The translations under genes and the position numbers were made by a program. A stretch of 44,425 bases of DNA from an uncultured Acidimicrobiales bacterium. GTDB lineage: Bacteria; Actinomycetota; Acidimicrobiia; Acidimicrobiales; SHLQ01. The notes beneath the pieces were generated by a model. That model was not told the origin of the DNA. It did no database searches and saw nothing but the letters and a program-made list of their open reading frames with translations. The stretch lies in NCBI GenBank assembly GCA_938023735.1, contig CALJDK010000067.1:1-44425 (forward strand). Reading direction: 5' to 3'. Positions within the stretch are counted from its first letter, which is position 1. Each line of letters starts with the position of its first letter. Positions 1 to 6,327 of the stretch are shown in pieces.

Positions 1-219
1 TGGGCCTTCGAGAAGTTCGATGTGTTGCGGGCCTTCACACGAGTACGTGAACTTGAGGTCGAGCGCCTGCTGCCCGCCGTCGGGCGTCCACACTGGCTGG
101 GCGGGATTATGAACGGGGGTGGCCCATGTGACGCCCATCGAGTCGCCGATTTCGGCCATCGCAGCCTCGAGGTCAGGTACCCGAATGCCGGTGTGATAGA
201 GCCGCTGGTAGTCGATCAT
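1..219 (-). CDS. VOC-family (glyoxalase/dioxygenase fold) protein, N-terminal part
   Basis: The reverse strand reads MIDYQRLYHTGIRVPDLEAAM from an ATG at 219 and stays open to the window edge (73 codons), so the C-terminus is missing. The opening 'YHTGIRVPDLEAAM' is the usual first strand and helix of a vicinal-oxygen-chelate domain, where the His is normally a metal ligand, and 'GPQHIELLEG' near the edge resembles the strand carrying the later Glu ligand. The substrate cannot be inferred. It is divergent from the DUF4153 gene, with about 100 bases between them. The fold assignment is fairly secure; the function is open. Confidence 0.7.
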   Translation of the reverse strand, partial: MIDYQRLYHTGIRVPDLEAAMAEIGDSMGVTWATPVHNPAQPVWTPDGGQQALDLKFTYSCEGPQHIELLEGP

Positions 220-320
220 GTGGCCGACCGTAATGAAGCAAGCGGGCAATCCTCAACTATCCCCAAGAACTACACACAACCTTCACCGACGCCAGGGGCC
301 AAGAAGTCAGGGTTAGTTCT
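220..320. promoter_or_regulatory. Divergent intergenic region (VOC gene / DUF4153 gene)
   Basis: These 101 bases separate two divergently transcribed genes and so must hold both promoters. I see no convincing sigma-factor hexamers, operator palindrome or riboswitch-like fold here. Confidence 0.35.
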
Positions 321-1856
321 ATGACTGACTGGTCCGACCTTTCTGACGTCGTCGCCCCGCCGCCACCGGTTCTCCCAGAGCCTCCAACCGGGGGGCCCAA
401 CGGCGAACCCGGCGGCGGTCTCGACGGTGAACCCAACGAATCGGGGTACTGGCTGCGCCCGCCCGTCGTACGGACCGTGATGGCTTTGACGATGGGAGCG
501 TTGGCGTTTGACCTGGTGTTTCGTGCTCCGACCGGCCTAGTCACGTCCATGAGCCTCGGGCTGCTCCTTGGTGCCGCACTGGTGGGTGGCTGGGTTTCGA
601 CTACCGCCGGACGGGTTTGCCTGGTCGCAGCGATAGCCCCGCTACTGATGCTGATGATCAGAGCCTCGTGGTGGTTGATACCGCTCAATGTGATTGCGGT
701 GCTTGGGCTGGTGCTGTTGGCGTCAGAGTTGCGGGACGAACCCGATGCGGTATCCCGAGCCGCTGGTCGATTGCTGCGGCCCACCCCGGCCCTGTTCAGT
801 CTGGTGTCATGGCCGGGCCTGCTCGTATCGCTAGTGACGCCGATGTTTCGATTGCTCCCAAGTCGCTTGCGGCAACGACCGTCGGGTCAAGGCGCAGGAG
901 CGTTGGCCCGAGGCCTCATCATCACGGCACCGGTGGTGCTTGTTCTGGTGCTGCTACTCGGGTCATCCGATGCCCTGTTCGGTAGCCTGTTCACCACCCC
1001 GGCCGCACCCGAGCAACTCGTATCGCATGCTGCACGCCTGGTGGTTGGCTTTGCTTTGACGGCCATCCTGGCCACCCGTGCGCTTCGCCGAACCGTCGAG
1101 CCAACGTTGCGTGTATCGCCGGTGCTTGGCCGGACCGAACTGACGATGCTTCTTGGGGCAGTGACGGCCATCTACACCGTGTTTGTTGCGGTGCAGGTTG
1201 TGGCTGCGTTGGCGGGCTCGGCCTACGTGCAGGAAACCACTGGCCTCACGGTGGCCGAATATGCCCGGTCGGGGTTCTTTCAGCTGTTGGCCGCTGCGGC
1301 CTTCACCCTTGCCGTGCTGCTGGCCGGGAAACGACATGCCGGCGAGTCTGCGCCGATGATCGGAGTCCTCAACCAGGTAGCCGTGGTACTTACCCTCTCA
1401 ACCGTTGCGGTGGCTGTGCGTCGACTCTTTCTCTATGAGGACGCCTTCGGACTCACCATGCTTCGGTTGTACACAATGGTCTTCGCCGTCTTTATCGCGT
1501 TGGTCTTTCTGCTCACCGCAGCACATCTGGCCGATCGACTGCCGTTCGCTCACCTCACCGGAGTGCTTGGCGTGGCCTTCGGATTCCTGTTGTTCATGAA
1601 CATCGTCAACCCTGAAGCGGTGGTGGCCGACCGCAACCTCGACCGGGCCGACGGACTCGAAAACCTCGATGGCCGCTATCTGGTGCACGACCTTGGCACC
1701 GACGCAGTGCCTCGACTCCTCGAATCGGCGCAGGTAACCAGGACACTGTGCCGAACGATCGAACGACCCGACAATCGGCTGGCCTACTACAACCGCAGCC
1801 GGGTTCAGGCCTTCTCGCTGCTGGACGAAGCCTGCCCCGACGGTTGGGGCGATTAG
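321..1856 (+). CDS. DUF4153/DUF4173 polytopic membrane protein
   Basis: This 511-residue protein has a Pro/Gly-rich cytoplasmic leader (about residues 1-45) followed by roughly eleven hydrophobic segments to about residue 435 and a soluble tail. The tail holds 'NPEAVVADRNLDRA', 'LDGRYLVHDLGTDAVPRLL' and 'YYNRSRVQAFSLLDEA', the signature of DUF4173-type proteins (NP-x-x-x-V-x-x-x-N with D-x-x-Y-L and D-A-V-P-x-L-L). The family is widespread in actinobacteria and has no established biochemical role. The ATG at 321 gives the full family length. It is a single-gene unit facing away from the VOC gene and is followed by the broken membrane gene on the same strand. Confidence 0.75.
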   Translation: MTDWSDLSDVVAPPPPVLPEPPTGGPNGEPGGGLDGEPNESGYWLRPPVVRTVMALTMGALAFDLVFRAPTGLVTSMSLGLLLGAALVGGWVSTTAGRVCLVAAIAPLLMLMIRASWWLIPLNVIAVLGLVLLASELRDEPDAVSRAAGRLLRPTPALFSLVSWPGLLVSLVTPMFRLLPSRLRQRPSGQGAGALARGLIITAPVVLVLVLLLGSSDALFGSLFTTPAAPEQLVSHAARLVVGFALTAILATRALRRTVEPTLRVSPVLGRTELTMLLGAVTAIYTVFVAVQVVAALAGSAYVQETTGLTVAEYARSGFFQLLAAAAFTLAVLLAGKRHAGESAPMIGVLNQVAVVLTLSTVAVAVRRLFLYEDAFGLTMLRLYTMVFAVFIALVFLLTAAHLADRLPFAHLTGVLGVAFGFLLFMNIVNPEAVVADRNLDRADGLENLDGRYLVHDLGTDAVPRLLESAQVTRTLCRTIERPDNRLAYYNRSRVQAFSLLDEACPDGWGD

Positions 1857-1895
1857 CCCGGTGTTGGTACCTTCGGTCGTAGTGAGGCCTCCAGC

Positions 1896-1988
1896 ATGAA
1901 TCCGACGGCAGCGCGATGGTCACAAATCCTGGGGTGGAGTTCGGCGACACTCGGTGTGTGGCTCGGCAGCGTCTTGTTGTTTGGCTAA
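1896..1988 (+). pseudogene. 5' fragment of a membrane-protein gene ended by an in-frame TAA
   Basis: From ATG 1896, preceded by a GTGAGG ribosome-binding-like stretch, 30 codons encode MNPTAARWSQILGWSS followed by a hydrophobic helix ending LGSVLLFG. The frame then meets TAA at 1986-1988. The next 19 sense codons stay in the same frame and run straight into the gene starting at 2046. Together they would read as TM helix 1, short external loop (LATAGEGSPLQSA), TM helix 2, as in a normal membrane protein. This could be a nonsense mutation, a sequencing error, or a translated 30-residue peptide upstream of a re-initiating gene. Confidence 0.45.
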
Positions 1989-2045
1989 CTAGCCACCGCT
2001 GGCGAAGGGTCGCCGCTGCAGTCAGCGGCGCTGTCGTCCCTTGCA

Positions 2046-2531
2046 GTGCTGCTGGTCCTGGTTGGCGTCACTCTGCTGGCGATTCTCCATAGGTTGATCC
2101 GTTCTGAGAACGTCGTCGACCCGCGCAGGCAGATTCGGGCATTCGGCCTCGTCTTGGTCGGCATTGGTGGAATCTTCACCGGATATTTGCTCATCGCTAT
2201 CGCCATGTCCGACGAACCAGTTGACGATGTTGTGTTTCTCGTCGTCCTTCTCATGGCACTCTTCACTGCTCCGGGCGTAACCCTCGTGCTGGCGGCTCGA
2301 CTGCTCCGTTTGTTCAGCCCGTTCGGCCTGCCTGTACCGCTAAGTTCGGTCGACGGTCCGACAACGCGAAGCCGTCGCTGTGAGCTGCGGTCCGCTGACG
2401 GAACGGTCCTTTCGTTTACTGAAGTTGCGGTGATTGCTGCCGACGGCCGACTCGACCACACGTACCGGACACACGGAACCTTCGCCGGGCAGCCAATCAC
2501 CGACGCGCAGCTTGCACAACTGATCCGCTAG
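2046..2531 (+). CDS. Small membrane protein of unknown function, possibly the 3' part of a split gene
   Basis: This frame starts at GTG 2046 and encodes 161 residues: a hydrophobic helix at once (LLVLVGVTLLAILHRL), a loop, two or three more helices up to about residue 95 (FGLVLVGIGGIFTGYLL; VVFLVVLLMALFTA) and a soluble C-terminal part of about 60 residues. No family is recognised. There is no good Shine-Dalgarno sequence before GTG 2046, and the frame is continuous with the fragment at 1896 apart from one TAA, so the natural start may be 1896. The gene is convergent with smpB, its stop lying 9 bases from the smpB stop. Confidence 0.5.
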   Translation: MLLVLVGVTLLAILHRLIRSENVVDPRRQIRAFGLVLVGIGGIFTGYLLIAIAMSDEPVDDVVFLVVLLMALFTAPGVTLVLAARLLRLFSPFGLPVPLSSVDGPTTRSRRCELRSADGTVLSFTEVAVIAADGRLDHTYRTHGTFAGQPITDAQLAQLIR

Positions 2532-2540
2532 TGCGGATTA

Positions 2541-3047
2541 CTAGTTGCGCTCGCGCAGGTTCCTGGAAAACTCGCGGCGGGCCTCGCGATCGGCATCGCG
2601 TTCGGCGATATCGGCCCGGCGGTCGTGGTGCTTCTTACCTCGAGCCAGAGCAATTTCGACCTTGGCTTTGCCCTTGACGAAGTAGATCATCAGCGGAACC
2701 AGGGTGAGCCGTTCGGCGTCGAGACGAGGGCTGAGCTTGTCGATCTCCGACCGCTTCAGCAGCAGTTTCTTGGTGCGGCCGGGGTCGTGGCCCATCGCCG
2801 CCCCCGAATGGCTGTACTGCACGATGTGGAGCGAATGAATCCACGCTTCGTTCTGGTAGATGTTGGCGTACGACTCGGCTAACTGCACCTTGGCTTCTCG
2901 CAGCGATTTCACTTCGCTGCCTTTTAGAACGAGGCCAGCCTCGAAGGTGTCGAGGATCTCGAAATCACGGCGCGCCTGCCGGTTGGTAGCAACGACGGTT
3001 GCTCCTTCGGGAACCTTGTTCCCCTTCTTCGTACTTTTTGCGGCCAT
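2541..3047 (-). CDS. smpB: SsrA (tmRNA)-binding protein SmpB
   Basis: This 168-residue protein starts at ATG 3047 (MAAKSTKKG). SmpB binds tmRNA and places it in the A site of stalled ribosomes during trans-translation. Family motifs are clear: 'NRQARRDFEILDTFEAGLVLKGSEVKSLR' spread over the N-terminal OB fold, 'SYANI' and 'WIHSLHI' in the core, 'HDPGRTKKLLLKRSEI', then a basic C-terminal tail with 'ALARGKKHHDRRADIAERD'. The length matches the usual 150-165 residues plus a short leader. An upstream in-frame extension is possible but unlike the family. It lies 13 bases downstream of the SGNH hydrolase gene and is probably co-transcribed with it. No tmRNA gene is visible next to it. Confidence 0.95.
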   Translation of the reverse strand: MAAKSTKKGNKVPEGATVVATNRQARRDFEILDTFEAGLVLKGSEVKSLREAKVQLAESYANIYQNEAWIHSLHIVQYSHSGAAMGHDPGRTKKLLLKRSEIDKLSPRLDAERLTLVPLMIYFVKGKAKVEIALARGKKHHDRRADIAERDADREARREFSRNLRERN

Positions 3048-3060
3048 GAGAAGGACAAGG

Positions 3061-3969
3061 CTACTCGTAGTTACGGTCGAGGAACCTGTCGATAGCGAAT
3101 GCCAGCCGATTCCGGCCGAACTGGTTGTCGGTGCCGTCGTTACCCAGGTGCACGCCATCTTCGGCCCGAACCTGCACGGTGGGGCATGGCTCGTCCGGCA
3201 GAATGCAAGGCAGCGACACGGAATACGTGTCGTTGGCTGTGGTGAAGAGGTCTCGGATAGGAATAGCCCCGGCGACGCCGTCGATCGATTGAAAGATCTC
3301 GTCGAGTCGGGCCACCGTTTCGACGGTGCTGGGCTTGGCGTAGGGGAGCGGTTCGACAACCCAGACCTCGGTCTCATTACCAGCGTTGGCGCCGGTGAGC
3401 CCGTCGACGATTGCCGTCATATCGTTGCGATAAGTGGCGAAGTATGCGTCGCTTGTCGGGTCGTTGGCCTCTCTCATGCACGGACTGATGGCGTTGCCGG
3501 TAAAGAGCAGAATTGCCAGGTCGGGTTGAGTTTCGGCCGCCGTGGTGGCTGCTGCTTCGAAGAGGTCGCAGGGGGCCAGACCAGGAAAGGTCACGGTGTC
3601 GAGGCCGATGCTGCGTTCCGACAAAAACTCGGCCAACGGGATCCGAGCCTCGTGGGCTATCGAGTCGCCAACAAGCAAGATCCGCTCGGGCCGAGGTCGC
3701 TTCGGAGGCACCGTGCTGGTTGAGCTCGTGCTGGAAGAGGGGGTGGTTGAAGAGGGGGTGGTTGAAGAGGGCGCGCTTGTTGACGTGGCTACCGGTTCGT
3801 CGTCGGTAAATGCCAGCTCCGATGCCGACGGTGTCACCCGTTCCGGCTGCGATGCGGGCGCAGCCATCAATCCCAACGTGGCCAGCACGACACACGACAT
3901 TCCGATTGCCAGTCGGCTGCGGATCGCCCGCGAACTACCAGGCTTCTCTCGGTTTTCCCACCGTTTCAT
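3061..3969 (-). CDS. Membrane-anchored/secreted SGNH-fold hydrolase
   Basis: The 302-residue protein has a basic N-terminus, one signal-anchor helix (about residues 18-38), a Ser/Thr/Pro-rich linker (about 62-88) and a catalytic domain. 'ILLVGDSIAHE' carries the nucleophile Ser103 of SGNH block I, and 'DGVHLGNDG' carries the Asp271-His274 pair of block V. 'LLFTGNAISPC' near 155-164 fits block III with its Asn. Such proteins hydrolyse or transfer esters, often O-acetyl groups on polysaccharide outside the membrane; the substrate here is unknown. The linker contains a 15-bp tandem repeat. The gene precedes smpB on the same strand and is divergent from murI. Confidence 0.8.
   Translation of the reverse strand: MKRWENREKPGSSRAIRSRLAIGMSCVVLATLGLMAAPASQPERVTPSASELAFTDDEPVATSTSAPSSTTPSSTTPSSSTSSTSTVPPKRPRPERILLVGDSIAHEARIPLAEFLSERSIGLDTVTFPGLAPCDLFEAAATTAAETQPDLAILLFTGNAISPCMREANDPTSDAYFATYRNDMTAIVDGLTGANAGNETEVWVVEPLPYAKPSTVETVARLDEIFQSIDGVAGAIPIRDLFTTANDTYSVSLPCILPDEPCPTVQVRAEDGVHLGNDGTDNQFGRNRLAFAIDRFLDRNYE
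3734..3778. repeat. 15-bp tandem repeat in the SGNH hydrolase linker
   Basis: Two identical 15-bp units (3734-3748, 3749-3763) are followed by a diverged third (3764-3778). On the coding strand they give the Ser-Ser-Thr-Thr-Pro pentapeptide twice. The repeat is in frame and sits in a presumably disordered linker. Confidence 0.85.
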
Positions 3970-4030
3970 ACCTGTGGTGATCGGCTATCCCGAGCACTTG
4001 CCTGAGCGACAGTTCTTCTACGCTGGAGAA
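3970..4030. promoter_or_regulatory. Divergent region, SGNH hydrolase / murI
   Basis: These 61 bases must carry promoters for both directions. The murI side ends in a clear ribosome-binding site, TGGAGA, six bases before ATG 4031. I cannot name reliable -10 and -35 boxes. Confidence 0.35.
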
Positions 4031-4858
4031 ATGGCCGACAACCGTCCCATTGGGATGTTCGACTCTGGTTTCGGTGGCCTCACCGTTGCCCGGGCAACGA
4101 TCGACCTCCTTCCCGACGAGCAGTTGATCTACGTCGGCGATACCGGCCGATACCCATACGGCCCGCGGTCGCTCGATGAGGTGCGGAAATTCTCCGAGGA
4201 AATCACTCGGTTCCTTATCGAAGAACACGACGTGAAGTCGGTGGTGATCGCCTGCAACACCGCTTCGGCCGCTGCGCTTACCCATCTCCAAGAAACCTTC
4301 GACCGTCCGGTCATCGGTGTGATCGAGGCGGGCGTGGCCTCGCTGCTGGTGGCGTCAGAATCCGGTCGGGTTGGGGTCATCGGCACCGTCGGAACCATCG
4401 GCAGCGGCGCATACCAACACGCCATCGTCGATGAGGCGGCCAAGCAACGCAGCGATGTTGTTCTCACTTGTGCGGCGTGCCCTGGGTTCGTCGAGTTTGT
4501 CGAGCGTGGCGAGTTGCGAACCGATCAGGTTCGAGTGTTGGCCGAACGACTGCTGGCACCGGTGGTCGATGCCGACGTCGACGCCTTACTACTGGGCTGC
4601 ACGCACTATCCCTTCTTGGCACGGGTCATCAGTGAGGTGATGGGCCGGGGAGTGGTGCTGGTGTCATCCGCCGACGAAACCGCCTTTGCGTTGCGTCGAA
4701 CCCTGCACGGCACCGACTCGGCGGCATCGCCTCGAACACCCGGCGAGCCACGAAATCACCGGTTCCTGTCGTCGGGTGACGTGGCGTGGTTCGAAGAGTT
4801 GGGCCGACAACTTCTCGGCCCTGAATTGCTCAAAGCCGAACCCTGCGACTGGACCTAG
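4031..4858 (+). CDS. murI: Glutamate racemase
   Basis: The enzyme interconverts L- and D-glutamate to supply D-Glu for peptidoglycan. The 275-residue product from ATG 4031 has 'IGMFDSGFGGLTVARA' with the first catalytic Asp/Ser region, 'YVGDTGRYPYGPRS', the two catalytic cysteines in 'VIACNTASA' (Cys75) and 'LLGCTHYPFL' (Cys190), and 'GVIEAGVASL'. The length is normal. A longer in-frame extension exists upstream, but ATG 4031 has the good Shine-Dalgarno sequence and the family N-terminus. It is followed after 74 bases by rph and then rdgB, a gene order common in actinobacteria, and probably forms a unit with them. Confidence 0.95.
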   Translation: MADNRPIGMFDSGFGGLTVARATIDLLPDEQLIYVGDTGRYPYGPRSLDEVRKFSEEITRFLIEEHDVKSVVIACNTASAAALTHLQETFDRPVIGVIEAGVASLLVASESGRVGVIGTVGTIGSGAYQHAIVDEAAKQRSDVVLTCAACPGFVEFVERGELRTDQVRVLAERLLAPVVDADVDALLLGCTHYPFLARVISEVMGRGVVLVSSADETAFALRRTLHGTDSAASPRTPGEPRNHRFLSSGDVAWFEELGRQLLGPELLKAEPCDWT

Positions 4859-4932
4859 CTAAGTTGTTGGGCTGAACCCCTAGCCACTCACATCACCCAT
4901 ACCCACGAACAAGAACAAGTAGGAAATTCACC

Positions 4933-5715
4933 GTGCGCCCAGACGGCCGTCAAGACGATCAACTCCGCCCCGTTTCGTTCCAACGAGACTTCACCACCAT
5001 GTCGGCCGGTTCGTGCCTCGTGTCGTTTGGTGACACCCGCGTGCTCTGCACCGCTTCGGTCGACGAAGACGTGCCCCGATGGATGAGCGGAAGCGGCAAA
5101 GGCTGGGTGACCGCCGAGTACTCGATGCTTCCCGGGTCCTCGCCCGAGCGAGTTCGCCGCAAGACCTCGGGTCGCAGCCAGGAAATTCAGCGACTCATTG
5201 GCCGGGCGCTTCGCAGCGTCACCGACATGACCGCCTTGGGTGAACGGCAGGTCACGGTTGATTGCGATGTTCTTCAGGCCGACGGCGGAACCCGAACCGC
5301 ATCGATCTGTGGCGGCTATGTGGCACTCCACGACGCCCTGACCCGCTCGATGCAGCAGGGCAAGATCGACACCCATCCCCTCACCGAACCACTGGCCGCA
5401 ATCTCGGTCGGCATCGTCGACGGCGTGCCGGTGCTCGACCTTCCCTACATCGAAGATTCCAAAGCCGAAACCGACATGAACGTCGTGATGTCTGGAGAGG
5501 TCGTTATGTCTGGAGAGGTCGCGATGTCTGGAGAGGGAGCGATGTCTGGAGAGGGAGCTCCTCTCAACTTTGTCGAGGTCCAGGGAACCGCTGAAGGCGC
5601 CACCTTCTCCCGCGACGAACTCAACGCGCTGCTCGACCTTGCGGGCAAAGGCATCGGCGAAATCATCGCACTGCAAACCAGCACCCTCGCCGACCCGCCT
5701 GCGCCTCGGGGCTAA
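4933..5715 (+). CDS. rph: Ribonuclease PH with a tandem-repeat insertion
   Basis: This phosphorolytic 3'-5' exoribonuclease trims tRNA 3' ends. The 260-residue product starts at GTG 4933 ([19 protein letters not shown]). Hallmarks are '[14 protein letters not shown]', '[13 protein letters not shown]', '[21 protein letters not shown]', '[17 protein letters not shown]' with the catalytic Asp residues, and '[18 protein letters not shown]'. The family usually has about 238-245 residues. The surplus is a run of four hexapeptides (xxMSGE) at residues 184-207, placed just after the DMN motif in what is normally a short beta turn. The stop is 9 bases before rdgB, so the two are probably co-translated. 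The motifs are otherwise intact, so the enzyme is likely active. Confidence 0.95.
   Translation: MRPDGRQDDQLRPVSFQRDFTTMSAGSCLVSFGDTRVLCTASVDEDVPRWMSGSGKGWVTAEYSMLPGSSPERVRRKTSGRSQEIQRLIGRALRSVTDMTALGERQVTVDCDVLQADGGTRTASICGGYVALHDALTRSMQQGKIDTHPLTEPLAAISVGIVDGVPVLDLPYIEDSKAETDMNVVMSGEVVMSGEVAMSGEGAMSGEGAPLNFVEVQGTAEGATFSRDELNALLDLAGKGIGEIIALQTSTLADPPAPRG
5482..5553. repeat. 18-bp tandem repeat, four units, inside rph
   Basis: Units lie at 5482-5499, 5500-5517, 5518-5535 and 5536-5553. All share the 12-base core ATGTCTGGAGAG and differ only within the first six bases. They encode [18 protein letters not shown] and G-A-M-S-G-E. The first unit corresponds to the normal RNase PH sequence after DMN, which suggests that it was the seed of the expansion. 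Confidence 0.95.
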
Positions 5716-5724
5716 CGCAACTCC

Positions 5725-6327
5725 ATGGAAAGACAGCCAGCAACACTGGTTATGGCCACGGCCAACCCCCACAAGGTTCACGAGATCGCGGCAATCCTTC
5801 ACAACTTTCGCATCGAACCTCGACCCGAGGGTTTAGGCGATGTGGTGGAGGACGGCGACACGTTGGCTGACAACGCCCGGCTCAAAGCAGTTGCCGTGTG
5901 CCACGCTGCGCAACAAGCTCACCCGGGCGCCGGTGCCGTGGCCGACGACACCGGGCTTGAGGTCGACGCACTCGACGGAAAACCGGGCGTGCACTCGTCG
6001 CGGTTCGCCGGGCCCGATGCCACCGACGACCACAACGTCACCAAACTTCTCGCCGACCTGGCTACCCACCTCGACCTGGCCGAGCGCACCGCCCGGTTCC
6101 GCACCGTCGCTATGGTCCGGTTTCCCGACGGCCAAGAGCTACGGGCCGACGGTGTTGTCGAGGGGACCATTGCGTTCGAACGCTCGGGCGACGGTGGCTT
6201 TGGGTACGACCCGGTCTTCGTACCCACCGAGGGCGACGGTAGATCGTTCAGTCAAATGAGCGACGACGAGAAGAACGCCATCTCCCACCGCGGTCGAGCG
6301 TTCCGGGCCTTGGCGCAGCTGTTGTAG
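5725..6327 (+). CDS. rdgB: RdgB/HAM1-type non-canonical purine NTP pyrophosphatase
   Basis: The enzyme hydrolyses ITP, dITP and XTP to monophosphates and pyrophosphate, keeping deaminated purines out of nucleic acids. The 200-residue product from ATG 5725 shows 'VMATANPHKVHEIAAIL' (substrate-binding S/T-x-N-x-x-K), 'VVEDGDTLADNARLKA', 'AVADDTGLEVDALDGKPGVHSSRFAG' with the metal-binding DD, 'GDGGFGYDPVFVP' and 'AISHRGRAF'. Length and motifs are complete. It follows rph by 9 bases. Its TAG stop abuts the stop of the convergent GGDEF-EAL gene with no base between them. Confidence 0.95.
   Translation: MERQPATLVMATANPHKVHEIAAILHNFRIEPRPEGLGDVVEDGDTLADNARLKAVAVCHAAQQAHPGAGAVADDTGLEVDALDGKPGVHSSRFAGPDATDDHNVTKLLADLATHLDLAERTARFRTVAMVRFPDGQELRADGVVEGTIAFERSGDGGFGYDPVFVPTEGDGRSFSQMSDDEKNAISHRGRAFRALAQLL

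Noticed and set aside
2541..2625. Possible tmRNA (ssrA) gene next to smpB
   Set aside because: The DNA on both sides of smpB is filled by protein genes, and I found neither the tRNA-Ala-like ends nor a tag-peptide reading frame.
4859..4932. Terminator or attenuator between murI and rph
   Set aside because: Only 3-4-bp stems (GGG...CCC, GGCT...AGCC) can be drawn, with no U-tract; the genes look co-transcribed.
3734..5553. CRISPR-like array suggested by closely spaced repeats
   Set aside because: The units are directly adjacent with no spacers, are in frame with coding sequence, and no cas genes are present.
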